The translations under genes and the position numbers were made by a program. A stretch of 64,000 nt of DNA, taken from positions 1 through 64,000 of the forward strand of contig JAUIHP010000026.1 of the NCBI GenBank assembly GCA_030431975.1, read 5' to 3'. Below are positions 16,614 through 27,500 of the stretch, piece after piece. The first letter of the stretch is position 1. The number at the start of each line of letters is the position of its first letter. The DNA comes from a bacterium (GTDB lineage: Bacteria > Eisenbacteria > RBG-16-71-46 > CAIMUX01). The notes beneath the pieces are model-generated. The model had not been told where the DNA came from, made no database searches, and saw nothing but the letters and a program-made list of their open reading frames with translations.

Positions 16614-17594
16614 GTGAAGCAAACTATCGGAACCGTTGTGGCCATCGGGCTCATCGCGACAAACGTCGTAGTGGCGAGCGCGGAGGTCGAGTTCACCTCG
16701 ATTCAACGAGACATCAGTACTTTTGCTCAGATCTCGGTCGGTGGAGAGGAGCCGATCTTCGAACAGGATCAGCAGTTTGACTTCGACCTTGGCGTCTTCA
16801 ACGAGCAGTCGAGCAGTGTGGCCGACGGTTTGGAATCCTTCGTCAATGGAGTCGCCAATCAGGCTTCGGTGGTGGATCCCGAAACCGGAGTGCAAGCCGA
16901 GGGGTTCATTTTCTCCCAGGCCGTTTCGACAGATCCGGAGGTCTTCGGCCAAGGCTTCGGCTCGTCGCGAATGTTCGGAACCTTTGTCGTCGATGAGTCG
17001 ACGCCGGTCAGCGTAGCGTTGACCTTCATCACGGAAGGGGATGGCCGGGCCAGCCTCAGCATCATTGGAGATGACTTCAACTTCTACCGCTTTGTCACGG
17101 ACGCCACGGAGACCATTGAAGACGAGTTCGTCCTGCAGCCGGGTGCGTATGATTTCAGCTTCGTCGCCCTCGGATTCGGAACCGTGATCGAAGAGGTCAA
17201 CGAAGATGCCTCCGTCGCCTTCCAGTTTGGAATCGGGTTCGGGAACGTTGCCGGGACCGATTTGCCATTCGAAAGCGCGACTGCAGGGCTTCAGGCGTTC
17301 CCGAACCCGGCGCGGTCCGAAATGAGTCTGCTCCTGCCCGCTTCGGGTGCGACGCCGGAGTCCGTGACGATCTTCGACTCGGCGGGCCGCCAGGTTCGCA
17401 GCTTCCAGGCGCAGTCCGGAGAGACGCAGCTTTCGTGGGATCTGCGCAACTCAAACGGCCAGGATGTTCCAGCAGGGGTGTACTACATTCGCCCGGAATT
17501 CCGTACCGATGCTCGGTCCGACTTCGGGCTCGATTCCGGGTTCGATTCCGGGAGCGGAAGCTCGCAGCCGATTCGGGCCGTCGTCATCCGCTGA
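16614..17594 (+). CDS. Exported protein with FlgD-like C-terminal sorting domain
   Basis: This 326-residue protein starts at GTG 16614 with AGGGGGG upstream and a clear signal peptide (TIGTVVAIGLIATNVVVASA). The middle (about 30-220) is acidic, beta-rich and without a recognised family. From about 225 comes the FPNPARS...SVTIFDSAGRQV...DVPAGVYYI domain shared by exported proteins of this genome. The linker near the end has an imperfect repeat (FGLDSGFDSGSGSS). Its 3' end overlaps the convergent TetR gene by 11 bp. Function unknown. Confidence 0.8.
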   Translation: MKQTIGTVVAIGLIATNVVVASAEVEFTSIQRDISTFAQISVGGEEPIFEQDQQFDFDLGVFNEQSSSVADGLESFVNGVANQASVVDPETGVQAEGFIFSQAVSTDPEVFGQGFGSSRMFGTFVVDESTPVSVALTFITEGDGRASLSIIGDDFNFYRFVTDATETIEDEFVLQPGAYDFSFVALGFGTVIEEVNEDASVAFQFGIGFGNVAGTDLPFESATAGLQAFPNPARSEMSLLLPASGATPESVTIFDSAGRQVRSFQAQSGETQLSWDLRNSNGQDVPAGVYYIRPEFRTDARSDFGLDSGFDSGSGSSQPIRAVVIR

Positions 17595-18297
17595 CGCACA
17601 CCACGCTTCGCAGCCAACGTTCCATGAGCGCGAGGAATTCGTCCTCGCGCTCTTCTTCCACGAAGTCATCGACGGCGAGTTTGAACGCAAGTCCCAGCCG
17701 CATCCCCACCAGCGTTTGAGCCAACCACCCCATCTCGGCGGGGGCGCGGCGGAAGACTTCGCAGAGTTCCTTCGTCTGAGTCGCCGTGTAACGGGCTTCG
17801 ATCTCTGCGATGACCTTGCCGATGACGGTGGGTGTTCCCTTGAAGCGGAAGTAGAGCCGAAGCATCCAGGGACGTTCTGCGACGTCACGGAACAATCTCT
17901 GGGTTCCGGAGCAGGTTTCCTCGACCCAGGCGTCCAGATTGTCGGTGCGGGGCGAGCGGAGTTCGAGCCCGGCCAGGTAGAGCCCGAAACGGCGGGCCGC
18001 CATCTGGATGAGATCGTCCTTGGTCTTGCCCACGTACTTGTACAGCCAGGGACGCGAGACTTTGGCGTCCCGGGCCACCCGGGCAAAGCTGATCGCGGAC
18101 AGATCGAGACGGTCGACGATCCGAAGTGTGACCTCTGCCACGTCCGTCATCTTCTGGGCTTTGTCGCGTGTTTGCGCTTTGTCGTGCGTCTGAGCTTGGT
18201 CACGCGTTTGGGCTTTGTCGCGCGTCTGAGCTTGGTCGCGCGTCGCGGACCCGTTCTGGGTGCCGCTGGTGCCGGCCGTCTCGTCCGATTCAGCCAT
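17584..18297 (-). CDS. TetR-family regulator with hexapeptide-repeat N-terminal tail
   Basis: The 237-residue product has a TetR helix-turn-helix at about 50-100 (LSAISFARVARDAKVSRPWLYKYVG) and a helical ligand domain to the end. In front is a 49-residue hydrophilic tail with five T-R-D-x-A-Q repeats encoded by 18-bp units, unusual for TetR proteins. An internal ATG at 18150 would give a conventional-length TetR, so which start is used is uncertain. Two dyads in the divergent gap before yciH are candidate operators. The inducer is unknown. Confidence 0.85.
   Translation of the reverse strand: MAESDETAGTSGTQNGSATRDQAQTRDKAQTRDQAQTHDKAQTRDKAQKMTDVAEVTLRIVDRLDLSAISFARVARDAKVSRPWLYKYVGKTKDDLIQMAARRFGLYLAGLELRSPRTDNLDAWVEETCSGTQRLFRDVAERPWMLRLYFRFKGTPTVIGKVIAEIEARYTATQTKELCEVFRRAPAEMGWLAQTLVGMRLGLAFKLAVDDFVEEEREDEFLALMERWLRSVVCVSG
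18154..18243. repeat. 18-bp tandem repeat, five copies, inside TetR gene
   Basis: Five near-identical 18-bp units encode T-R-D-Q/K-A-Q hexapeptides in the N-terminal tail of the TetR regulator. Units differ at a few positions (Q/K, R/H). Confidence 0.85.
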
Positions 18298-18367
18298 TCC
18301 GCCCCTCCCGTCGGTGATGACTTCGTTGTTCCCTGCGGGTAAGACGCTAGCACACGCGGAACCGAAG

Positions 18368-18420
18368 CACTGCCCCCGGTGGCAGTGGCTTGAATTCAGG
18401 GTTCGGATGAGAGACCCTGA
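18368..18420. promoter_or_regulatory. Two adjacent dyads in the TetR/yciH divergent gap
   Basis: The first dyad is CACTGCC at 18368-18374 pairing with GGCAGTG at 18381-18387. The second is TCAGGGT at 18396-18402 pairing with ACCCTGA at 18414-18420, ending eight bases before the yciH start. The first has the size and position expected for a TetR operator. This is inference only. Confidence 0.35.
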
Positions 18421-18428
18421 AAGTCGCC

Positions 18429-18845
18429 ATGAGTTCCCCCAGACGCCCCGATAAAGACGGCCTCGTCTACTCCACCCGGCACGGAAAAATGTGTCCGGAG
18501 TGCGGACGGCCGTCGTCCGACTGCCGATGCTCCAAGGGCCGAAAAGGCGGAAAGGGCCGGTCGGCGGGTGCTGATTCGGCTGGCCAATCCCCCAGGCCCC
18601 CGCAGGACGGCGTCGTACGTGTCGGCCGGTCGACCAAAGGCCGGAAAGGGAAAGGGGTCACCGTCATTACGGGAGTGCCCCTGGTCGGAGACGAGCTCAG
18701 GGACTTTGCCAAAGCCCTGAAGCAGAAGTGCGGTTCCGGCGGCGCGGTCAAGGATGACACCATCGAGATCCAGGGCGATCACCGGGATGCTTTGGTCGAA
18801 GAGCTGGCCAAGCACGGCTGGACGGTAAAGCGTTCCGGCGGTTGA
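18429..18845 (+). CDS. yciH: Translation initiation factor-like SUI1/YciH protein
   Basis: This 138-residue SUI1-domain protein belongs to the bacterial YciH family, homologues of eIF1 that bind the 30S subunit and influence start-site fidelity. The N-terminus has a zinc-ribbon-like CPECGRPSSDCRC, then a basic Gly/Lys linker. The SUI1 core starts at about 60 (VRVGRSTKGRKGKGVTVITG) and ends QGDHRDALVEELAKHGW. Length fits the family (about 110-140). Just upstream is the divergent TetR gene; downstream is the signalling cluster. Confidence 0.95.
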   Translation: MSSPRRPDKDGLVYSTRHGKMCPECGRPSSDCRCSKGRKGGKGRSAGADSAGQSPRPPQDGVVRVGRSTKGRKGKGVTVITGVPLVGDELRDFAKALKQKCGSGGAVKDDTIEIQGDHRDALVEELAKHGWTVKRSGG

Positions 18846-18939
18846 GTGCCGGCCCGGGCGGCAAACTCTTCCCATCAGACGCGGGTCAACCTCCTCGGAC
18901 GTTTCTCAAGAGAGACGGCTTTTGGCCCGATAAATCCCC

Positions 18940-18966
18940 AAGTAACCCACGGTCCGTGGGCCACTT
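18940..18966. promoter_or_regulatory. 27-bp interrupted dyad upstream of the receiver-kinase gene
   Basis: The sequence is symmetric about T18953: AAGT-2-CCCACGG-T-CCGTGGG-2-ACTT, so 11 bases on each side match. It lies 40 bp upstream of the TTG start at 19007. It could be an operator or a terminator for yciH; no U-tract follows. Confidence 0.4.
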
Positions 18967-19006
18967 ATGGAAACGAACCGCCGCGCCGCACCCAAGGGGG
19001 GTGGTC

Positions 19007-20068
19007 TTGACACATCGTGTCCTCGTCGTCGACGACGACGCTATGAATCGCGAGATCGTTGCCGAGATTCTCGGCGGCGAGTGCCTGATTCAATTCGCGT
19101 CCTCCGGACAGGAAGCATTGGACAAGGTCGACGTCTCGCCGCCGGACCTGGTTCTCCTCGACATCATGATGCCCGGACTCGACGGATACGAGACGTGCAA
19201 GCGGCTCAAGGGAAAGTACCCCCACCTCAAGGTGCTTCTCGTTTCGGCAAAGTCGAAGGCGGCGCAGCGGATTCAAGGCTATGAGGCCGGCGCCGACGAC
19301 TATGTCGTCAAGCCGTTCGACCCGCTGGAGTTTCTGGCGAAGGTTCGTGTACACCTGCGACTGCGCAATGCGGAGGAGGTCAGTGAACTTCGATCCGGCC
19401 TGGTCACGATGCTGGCGCACGAAACGCGAACCCCGCTCTCGCGCATTCTCTCTTCCGTTCAGTTGCTTCCCGGAGCGGAGTCCGACGAGGAAAGACGCGA
19501 TCTGGAGTCGATCATCTTGGGCGGCGCGCAACGCCTGCAGACGATCTTCGACCGCTCGATGGTGCTGTTCAAACACGAGGCCGACGATCCGCCGCTCGAG
19601 TTCGAGTCGATCTCCCTGCTCGGTCTCTGCCGGTCTGAGGTGGATCGTGCTCGCTACGCGAATCCCGAATCGGTCTTCGAAGTCCTCGGTGACGAGTGCG
19701 AGGTCAACGCACACGAAGTCCACTTACGAGAAGCGTTCGGGATCCTTTTGGCCGAAGTTGCCGGGCGGCACCCGAAGGTGCAGGTTCAGGTTGGCCATGT
19801 TGACCCCGAGGACGGGACCATCCCGATCGACTTGTGCGATCCGTCGATGCGGGACGAGCCGGCTCAACGGGGAGATGTCTTCGAACTCTTTCGTGTGTCA
19901 GACGTGAAGCATCACTCGGAGGATCTGGATCTGGATCTCCCGATCGCCGGGGCCATCATTCGGCGGCATGGCGGCGAGGTCGCGGCCGAGACCGTCGGCG
20001 AGGGAGGGATTCGATTCCATATGAGTCTGCCTTCGGCCGCGGTTCGACGAGTCAGTGCATTTGGATAG
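19007..20068 (+). CDS. Receiver domain fused to degenerate histidine kinase
   Basis: This 353-residue protein starts at TTG 19007, eight bases after AAGGGGGG; a longer frame back to 18842 carries no conserved sequence. The receiver has DDD at about 6-8, phospho-Asp D52 (LLDIMMPGLDG) and K102. A HisKA helix follows with H138 in A-H-E-T-R-T-P-L. The ATPase part (about 200-350) lacks a recognisable N-box Asn and D-x-G-x-G motif, keeping only a late GGEVAAETVGEGGIRFHM-like strand. It may act as a phosphorelay intermediate rather than a kinase. It is first in a co-directional cluster with FIST and hybrid kinase genes. Confidence 0.88.
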   Translation: MTHRVLVVDDDAMNREIVAEILGGECLIQFASSGQEALDKVDVSPPDLVLLDIMMPGLDGYETCKRLKGKYPHLKVLLVSAKSKAAQRIQGYEAGADDYVVKPFDPLEFLAKVRVHLRLRNAEEVSELRSGLVTMLAHETRTPLSRILSSVQLLPGAESDEERRDLESIILGGAQRLQTIFDRSMVLFKHEADDPPLEFESISLLGLCRSEVDRARYANPESVFEVLGDECEVNAHEVHLREAFGILLAEVAGRHPKVQVQVGHVDPEDGTIPIDLCDPSMRDEPAQRGDVFELFRVSDVKHHSEDLDLDLPIAGAIIRRHGGEVAAETVGEGGIRFHMSLPSAAVRRVSAFG

Positions 20069-20125
20069 CCGCAAGGCGACGGAACTCAGAGCGACAAAGC
20101 CAGTCAGGGATGAGCGAGGCAAGAG

Positions 20126-21313
20126 ATGAGTGAAGAAAGGAAACGGAACGTGATATCGCCGAACGAGAATGAAACGGTTTCCATTCCGCGAGCCACTTCG
20201 GCAAACGCGGACGCGACCGAGGCGGTGACGGAGATTTCCCGACAAATCGGCGGAGGCCCCTTCGCCCTCGTCGTGCTCTTCGTATCGGACGACTATGACC
20301 GGGAGAAACTCTCCAGCGCGATGCAGAGCTGTTTCGGTGAGAGTCGGGTGGTTGCGTGTACGACTGCCGGAGAACTCAGCGATGCCGGCTACTCTGCCGG
20401 TGGAATCAGCGCCTTCGCTCTTCCCGCCGGGGACTTTTCCGCCGAGGTCGGTGTTCTCGACGACATTCAGAAGATCGAGAACCGGGAAACGCAGGAAGCG
20501 GCCAAGGACCTCAGACGCCGGCTGCAATCCCGCGTCGGCTCACTCGGGTCGAAGAACACGTTTGCCTTTCTGCTGGTCGACGGACTGTCGATGCGGGAAG
20601 AGACCCTGACTTCAGCGCTCTATCTCAGTTTGGGCGACATCCCGCTGTTTGGTGGGTCCGCGGGGGATGGGGGCCGGTACTCCACGACCTGGATCTACGT
20701 TGACGGGGAGTGGCGGTCCGGGCGGGCGGTCTTCAGCCTCATCCACACGAATCGGGAGTTTCAGACGTTTCGGACCCAGCACTTCGAAGTTTCTGATGAA
20801 GTGCTGGTCGTCACTGCGGCCGACCCGGCGAACCGAGTGGTCATGGAGATCGACGGAGAGCCTGCAGCGCTTGCCTATGCGCACCATCTCGGGCTCGAGG
20901 TTGCAGATCTGAGCAATGAGATCCTGGCCTGTCATCCCGTCGTCGTGCAGTTGGGTGGAGAGCACTTCGTTCGATCGATCATGAGTGTCAGTCCAGATCA
21001 GAGCATTCGGTTTGCCTGTGCCATCGATCAGGGGGTGGTGCTGCGCCTCTCCAGAGGCGTCGATATGGTGGAGAACCTCCGGCAATCGTTTGCGGAAGTC
21101 GAGAGCCGGATCGGACGGCCTGAAGTTATCGTCGCCTGCGATTGTCTCTTCCGGCGAGTGGAGGCTTTGAACAAGAAGCTCGAGCCGCAGCTTCAGGAAC
21201 TGATGGCTGCGAACAACGTCATCGGATTCACGAGTTACGGAGAGCAGTTCAACGCTGCGCACGTCAATCAAACGCTGACCGGGATCGCGATCGGATCCAG
21301 GCGGGCCGCCTAG
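20126..21313 (+). CDS. FIST-domain sensory protein (FIST_N and FIST_C)
   Basis: This 395-residue cytoplasmic protein has FIST_N at about 30-220 ([46 protein letters not shown]) and FIST_C at about 230-380 ([38 protein letters not shown]). FIST proteins bind small ligands. The NosP subgroup is a haem-based NO sensor encoded beside hybrid histidine kinases. Here a hybrid kinase starts 17 bp downstream, so it is likely the input subunit for that kinase. Whether it binds haem or another ligand cannot be read by eye. C-terminal GFTSYGEQ is the family hallmark. Confidence 0.93.
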   Translation: MSEERKRNVISPNENETVSIPRATSANADATEAVTEISRQIGGGPFALVVLFVSDDYDREKLSSAMQSCFGESRVVACTTAGELSDAGYSAGGISAFALPAGDFSAEVGVLDDIQKIENRETQEAAKDLRRRLQSRVGSLGSKNTFAFLLVDGLSMREETLTSALYLSLGDIPLFGGSAGDGGRYSTTWIYVDGEWRSGRAVFSLIHTNREFQTFRTQHFEVSDEVLVVTAADPANRVVMEIDGEPAALAYAHHLGLEVADLSNEILACHPVVVQLGGEHFVRSIMSVSPDQSIRFACAIDQGVVLRLSRGVDMVENLRQSFAEVESRIGRPEVIVACDCLFRRVEALNKKLEPQLQELMAANNVIGFTSYGEQFNAAHVNQTLTGIAIGSRRAA

Positions 21314-21330
21314 GAGCCCATACTCGGCAC

Positions 21331-23127
<1,797 letters not shown>

Positions 23128-23147
23128 TAAGGATCACCTCGAGTCCG

Positions 23148-24899
23148 TCACCTTGGCGGGTCCGTCAGCACGAAGCGTAGCGTCCGGGTGAGTCCACCGG
23201 AGCGGAGCTGGGCGAAGTAGGTTCCGGCCGCCAGACGTTGTCCCGTGTGATCTTCAGCGTTCCATTCCACGTCGATGACTCGTCCCGGATTGCCGTTTGC
23301 TTTCAGCCCCGCGACACGGCGGCCGGAGGCGGCGAAGATCTCGATCTGTGACGGATCGGAGAGCGGCCGAAAGCGGAAGTGCAGGATGCCTCCGGTAGGG
23401 TTCGGGAAGGCTTCGAATCCAAAGGATGATGTTTCCAGGCCGGGCTCCGGGGTCGACGTCGTTTCCGAGAGAACCTCGACGGAGAAAGACTCCAGCGTGG
23501 TGTTTCCGACTCCGTTTCTGACCGCGAGCCGAACATCGTATGTTCCAGGGACACGGAAAACCTTCGTCGGAGCTGTGTTTTCTTCGAACGGCGGTTGGCC
23601 GGTGTTCGTTCCGTTCGGGTTGAAGGAAAAGGTCCCGTCGTCGTAGGTCCACGTGTGCTCTAGAGAGTTCCCGGTCGCCTGCACCGACATGTCGACGGTG
23701 AATGGCGCGACGCCACTCAGCGGAGTGACCCGCGGGTCCACTCCGTTTGCGGTGAGGGCGTCGATCGTTGGGCCGTTGTCCGTCGAGCGCAAAAACCAGG
23801 GAGTGGTGGTGTTGTCGGTGAGAAAGAAGGCCATCAGTTGGTCGCCGATCTTGAACTCGCCCTCCGGGTCGTTGGTGTCCGGGGTCGGCGGCGAAGGATG
23901 AACACCGTCCCGGTCGACATCGGCACAGGTCCAGATGAATCCGTCGGAACGTGCTGCGAAATGTGCCGGAGGATCGCCCTCCGGTGCCCCCGTTCCATCC
24001 GTCCATAAGTACGGCCCCCACGAAAGCCACGGCGCCGGAGGGTCCGCTCCGTCGTAGCGGAGAGACGGGTCGCCTGCGATTTGTTTTTCCAGGATCCACT
24101 GGACGGCGAAGCCGCCCTCGTAGGAGGCCGGTTCCGGACTCTGAGCCGATGGATCGGTGAGATAGGCACGGGTCCGACTGGAGAGGTACGTCAGGGCGAT
24201 GTTGGGGTAACGCTGTTTCAAGCTGGCGAGAACATCTTCGAGGATGCCCTGGAGAATCTCCGGATGCTCCGGGAAGTCGAGCGGCGGAAACATCGGTGAA
24301 CGGACCGCGTGTTTGATCCAGGCAATCTGGACCTGGTCCGGTGTGAGGCCTGCGTCCGCCAAGCGGCCGTCGACGACGTCCCAGGTCGGGTCGTCCGGGG
24401 CATCCCACATGTCGGCCGGCCGGCTCCCCTGGGCCGCGTTGATAATGGTGAGATTCGGATTGACCGCATCGTCGAAGGTCGTGCGAGAAAGGAAACGACC
24501 AAACTCCTGGTAGGTATTGGACATGCCGATCGAGAGCATGACGATCTTACCGTCGATGGGTGTGAGACCTTCGGCGATGGCTTGCCCGGCGGCGTCGTGT
24601 AGCTGCGGGCGGGTGACGAGTCCGTTGCCGTAGAGTCCGACCTGCCTCCACTCCGGGCCCAGGTCCTCGGATGCGTACTCCGGCGTTTGGTCAACCCTTC
24701 GGTAGAAGAGACCACCCGCATCAGGGAGAGGGATCTTGTCGGTGATGGTGAGGTCGCACTCGCGGCCGTCCTGACCCTGCGCGAACAAAAGGTTCGGGGC
24801 GTTGAGAGTCACAACGCCGGCGACAATCAGAACAAGTTGGGCGACCGCGCGGGGAACAGACGCGGGCAGAGACGCGGGCAGAACAGAGATGTCTCGCAT
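23148..24899 (-). CDS. Exported SGNH-like hydrolase with PKD and sorting domains
   Basis: This 583-residue protein has a signal peptide (about 1-41) and a catalytic-looking region (about 110-350). The region has V-M-L-S-I-G-M-S-N, N-A-A-Q-G-S-R-P-A-D-M-W and D-G-V-H-P-S, which fit SGNH/GDSL blocks I, II and V; block III is unclear. A PKD-like Ig domain follows (about 385-480; GVAPFTVDMSV...HTWTYDDGTF...PGTYDVRLAV). It ends in FPNPTGG...EIFAASGRRV...GTYFAQL. It may de-esterify polysaccharide outside the cell; the substrate is inferred only from the family. Confidence 0.7.
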   Translation of the reverse strand: MRDISVLPASLPASVPRAVAQLVLIVAGVVTLNAPNLLFAQGQDGRECDLTITDKIPLPDAGGLFYRRVDQTPEYASEDLGPEWRQVGLYGNGLVTRPQLHDAAGQAIAEGLTPIDGKIVMLSIGMSNTYQEFGRFLSRTTFDDAVNPNLTIINAAQGSRPADMWDAPDDPTWDVVDGRLADAGLTPDQVQIAWIKHAVRSPMFPPLDFPEHPEILQGILEDVLASLKQRYPNIALTYLSSRTRAYLTDPSAQSPEPASYEGGFAVQWILEKQIAGDPSLRYDGADPPAPWLSWGPYLWTDGTGAPEGDPPAHFAARSDGFIWTCADVDRDGVHPSPPTPDTNDPEGEFKIGDQLMAFFLTDNTTTPWFLRSTDNGPTIDALTANGVDPRVTPLSGVAPFTVDMSVQATGNSLEHTWTYDDGTFSFNPNGTNTGQPPFEENTAPTKVFRVPGTYDVRLAVRNGVGNTTLESFSVEVLSETTSTPEPGLETSSFGFEAFPNPTGGILHFRFRPLSDPSQIEIFAASGRRVAGLKANGNPGRVIDVEWNAEDHTGQRLAAGTYFAQLRSGGLTRTLRFVLTDPPR

Positions 24900-24950
24900 C
24901 TTTATGTAGCCTCCTCCGGCCCCCCCGGCGAAAACGTACGGGTGGAGAGT

Positions 24951-27500
24951 TTAGCACGGACGCTCATGAGCCGGTCGAGGTTCGAGCGGCGGAACGACCT
25001 TCGGGACGACCGTCGGAACGACCGTCGTCAAAGGGGCTCGGCCCAGCCTCCAGGTCAGTTTGTCCGGCGCCGTTCCTGTGACCTTGATCGATGCGACGGT
25101 ATGGATGCCTTGGAGGTGGCAGGCGGCACAGAGTGTGATTTTGTTCCAGTCTTCGTCGGAACCGTTCGCGGACCGGAAGACGATGTGGTGGGCTGTGAGG
25201 TTGCGCCGGGCCGTGCAGTACGGGTTCTGGCATTGGAACCCGTCGCGGGCAAGTGTGGAGAACTCGGCTGTGCGACGACGAAAGTCCGCGTCTTCGTCGG
25301 TCCACCCCGCATGGACGTGGAGGAAGAGCACTTCGAGGCACCACCAGTCCGGCTTGTCGTCGCCGTACTGCGCGCGAAGAACTGCGAAGACTCGGGCGAG
25401 GTTGTCCTGAGTCTCAGGTGCGATGTGGAGGCAGAGGTGCGTCGACGTTGGGCTCTCCGGGTCGGGAATCGGAATCGGCAACGGTGGGCAGTCTCCGATC
25501 CAATTGGTTGATGAGGGCGCAGAGTTTGTCGCAGGTGTCTCTGCCAGTGATTCCGTGCTGCGAGGGTGCGCAGAGAATGTCCGGTCTACCTCGGGAGTCA
25601 GGTGCATAGAACTTGTCTGTTCCCCCTCAGCGGTCAGCTGCGCAGAGATTGTCCGGCCCCCCTCGGAAGTCAGGCGTGCAGAGCTTGTCTGTTCCCCCTC
25701 GGCGGTCAGGTGCGCAGAGATTGTCCGGACCGCGTCGGCCGTCGGACTCGACGTCGTTGCCGCCGTCGCAATCGCCGCCTCTACGCGGGATGACTCGGCA
25801 AGCCGGACCCTCTCGTGGAACTCGGGAGAACGGATGGCGGCTGGGTCGCGCAGGAGGCGCCTAGACACTTCAGCCCAAACGGAGGGCGCCGGAGGCTCCA
25901 GACGAGGCCGGGCCCGAAGGGATGTCAGGGATGGCCTGAAGTCGTCGTGGGCCAGAGCCCACTCGACCTGCTTCTGGAAGTCCTTGGAAGTGGTTTCCGA
26001 GGCGCGTTCTGTCCAACGACGAAGGCTTCGGTCGTCGGCGCCGGCCCGCTCGATGCGCTGCAGCTCGCGGAGAATCGGGCTCCGCATGCTTGGATTCGCT
26101 TCCGCCGCCAGCATGACGGGGGAGGGGATGGGCACGTTCAACCATCGGTGAACAGTCCGTGCCGTCAGGCCCAGGCGGTCCTCGACATAGTCGTCGAACG
26201 ACGAGAATCCCAGTCGTACAAAGGACCGATCCTTGCGAATCTGCCGCAGGCAATCGAGGCGACGGCGTGAGAGAACCCGCATCTCGGCCTCCAAGGCATG
26301 GAGCCGATTCAGGGTCTGACGGAAACCCAGAAGAGCTGCCTCTTTGGCACCAGTCTCGGGCCCGACGGCTTCGACTTCCCTTGTCCCGCTTGCCTCGACT
26401 TCCCGTATCCCTTCTGTGATCGCAGTGTCGTCAGAGGATTCCTCGCTTCCGGCAGCGACGTCGTCGATGAGTCTCTCCAGGCGCTCCCGAAGTGTTTGTG
26501 AAAGAGAGCGTTGGCGCTGGCGTTCATGATCGGACCACAGCCCCTTTCTATGGGTGATCGCGGAGAGTCTGGAAGTGATGAAGCTTCTCCCATCCGTTTG
26601 TTCGTCGGGAATGCCGTTGTAAAAGGCCCAACCAGATTCACCTGGCGAAGGTTCAACCACTCCACGTTCTGCAGCCTGCTTCTTCCAAAAGGAAAGCCAC
26701 GGACCAGGGGACTCGAGATCTTCTGCTTCGTTGCGAAATACATACGTATCCAGGTCCGGACGCTTCAAGTCGTCAGGGGCGGCCGGGACTGAGTTGTGCG
26801 AGCGCGGATCCGATTCCGTCACAAAGAGCGGCGGCCAGTGGACATGGCGCCTCAACTTTGAGTGGACTTCGGAATCCAGTCCTGCAAGAAACGAACCGAC
26901 CGCCACGTCGACAATGTCCTGGGAGGATGCACGGTGCCCAATTCGCCGGCTGACCGTCTCGGCAAAGGATTGTGTCGCCCAGACCGTTTGGGACGGGCAT
27001 CGGAGTTGGACTGCCTTGGTTTCCCCGGTCGCATCCGGGCGGGAATCTTTCCTGACATTCGTGCAGACGCCTTTCGACTGGAGGACGACCTGCCGGAGCG
27101 CCGCCGGTCCAAGTCGCACGGCGCGTTTCAGCCAAGTCTGTTCATTGGCAGGTGAAAGTTCCTCGAGGATGAGGAGCAACTTCGATTCGGACACGATGCT
27201 TTCGGCGTAGGCTCTTCGTGTCAGAGCGAGCGGTTGAAGGTGGTTCCAGATACGGGTTTGTTGCTGCCAGGTACGATTCGAGATGCCAAGACACTGCTTG
27301 GCAAAGTCCTCCCGGTGAGAGAAACCAAGCTGAAGCGGATCGACCGTGTCGTGAAATGAGGCCAGAAGTCGGATGCGCTCAAGGCGGCGGTGACCCAGCC
27401 GTGCGTGAGCGTCCCGGAGGTTTTCGTCGTTCAAGGTCGGATGCACATCGGTTGTGTGCGTCGACCCTGACTCGTTGCGTGGCGGATGGGACGCCAGCAT
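24951..27500 (-). CDS. Large HNH endonuclease-domain protein with internal 15-residue repeats
   Basis: The start is placed at ATG 27500 (849 residues); the frame is open back to 27731 but the extra sequence looks non-coding. Most of the protein is helical and Arg-rich, with two similar segments around 'RLGHRRLERIRLLASFHD...LGFSHREDFAKQCLGISNRTWQQ' and 'LSRRRLDCLRQIRKDRSFVRLGFSSFDDYVEDRLGLTARTVHRW', which look like duplicated DNA-binding helical units. A Ser/Thr-rich repeat region precedes the C-terminal HNH domain (about 747-800; C-Q-N-P-Y-C, A-H-H-I-V, N-x-I-T-L-C-x-x-C-H). This suggests a DNA-cutting protein of mobile or defence type. The exact family is not known to me. Confidence 0.8.
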   Translation of the reverse strand: MLASHPPRNESGSTHTTDVHPTLNDENLRDAHARLGHRRLERIRLLASFHDTVDPLQLGFSHREDFAKQCLGISNRTWQQQTRIWNHLQPLALTRRAYAESIVSESKLLLILEELSPANEQTWLKRAVRLGPAALRQVVLQSKGVCTNVRKDSRPDATGETKAVQLRCPSQTVWATQSFAETVSRRIGHRASSQDIVDVAVGSFLAGLDSEVHSKLRRHVHWPPLFVTESDPRSHNSVPAAPDDLKRPDLDTYVFRNEAEDLESPGPWLSFWKKQAAERGVVEPSPGESGWAFYNGIPDEQTDGRSFITSRLSAITHRKGLWSDHERQRQRSLSQTLRERLERLIDDVAAGSEESSDDTAITEGIREVEASGTREVEAVGPETGAKEAALLGFRQTLNRLHALEAEMRVLSRRRLDCLRQIRKDRSFVRLGFSSFDDYVEDRLGLTARTVHRWLNVPIPSPVMLAAEANPSMRSPILRELQRIERAGADDRSLRRWTERASETTSKDFQKQVEWALAHDDFRPSLTSLRARPRLEPPAPSVWAEVSRRLLRDPAAIRSPEFHERVRLAESSRVEAAIATAATTSSPTADAVRTISAHLTAEGEQTSSARLTSEGGRTISAQLTAEGEQTSSMHLTPEVDRTFSAHPRSTESLAETPATNSAPSSTNWIGDCPPLPIPIPDPESPTSTHLCLHIAPETQDNLARVFAVLRAQYGDDKPDWWCLEVLFLHVHAGWTDEDADFRRRTAEFSTLARDGFQCQNPYCTARRNLTAHHIVFRSANGSDEDWNKITLCAACHLQGIHTVASIKVTGTAPDKLTWRLGRAPLTTVVPTVVPKVVPPLEPRPAHERPC
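25560..25740. repeat. 45-bp repeats inside the HNH gene
   Basis: About four to five alternating 45-bp units encode 15-residue repeats of the form R-T-I-S-A-x-L-T-A-E-G-E-Q-T-S. Two alternate versions make a 90-bp higher-order period with high identity, implying recent duplication. Confidence 0.8.

Noticed and set aside
18847-18960. Possible cyclic-di-GMP (GEMM) riboswitch upstream of the receiver protein gene
   Set aside because: A GGCAAAC...GACGC-like string is present, but the paired stems and the GNRA-loop/receptor geometry are not convincing.
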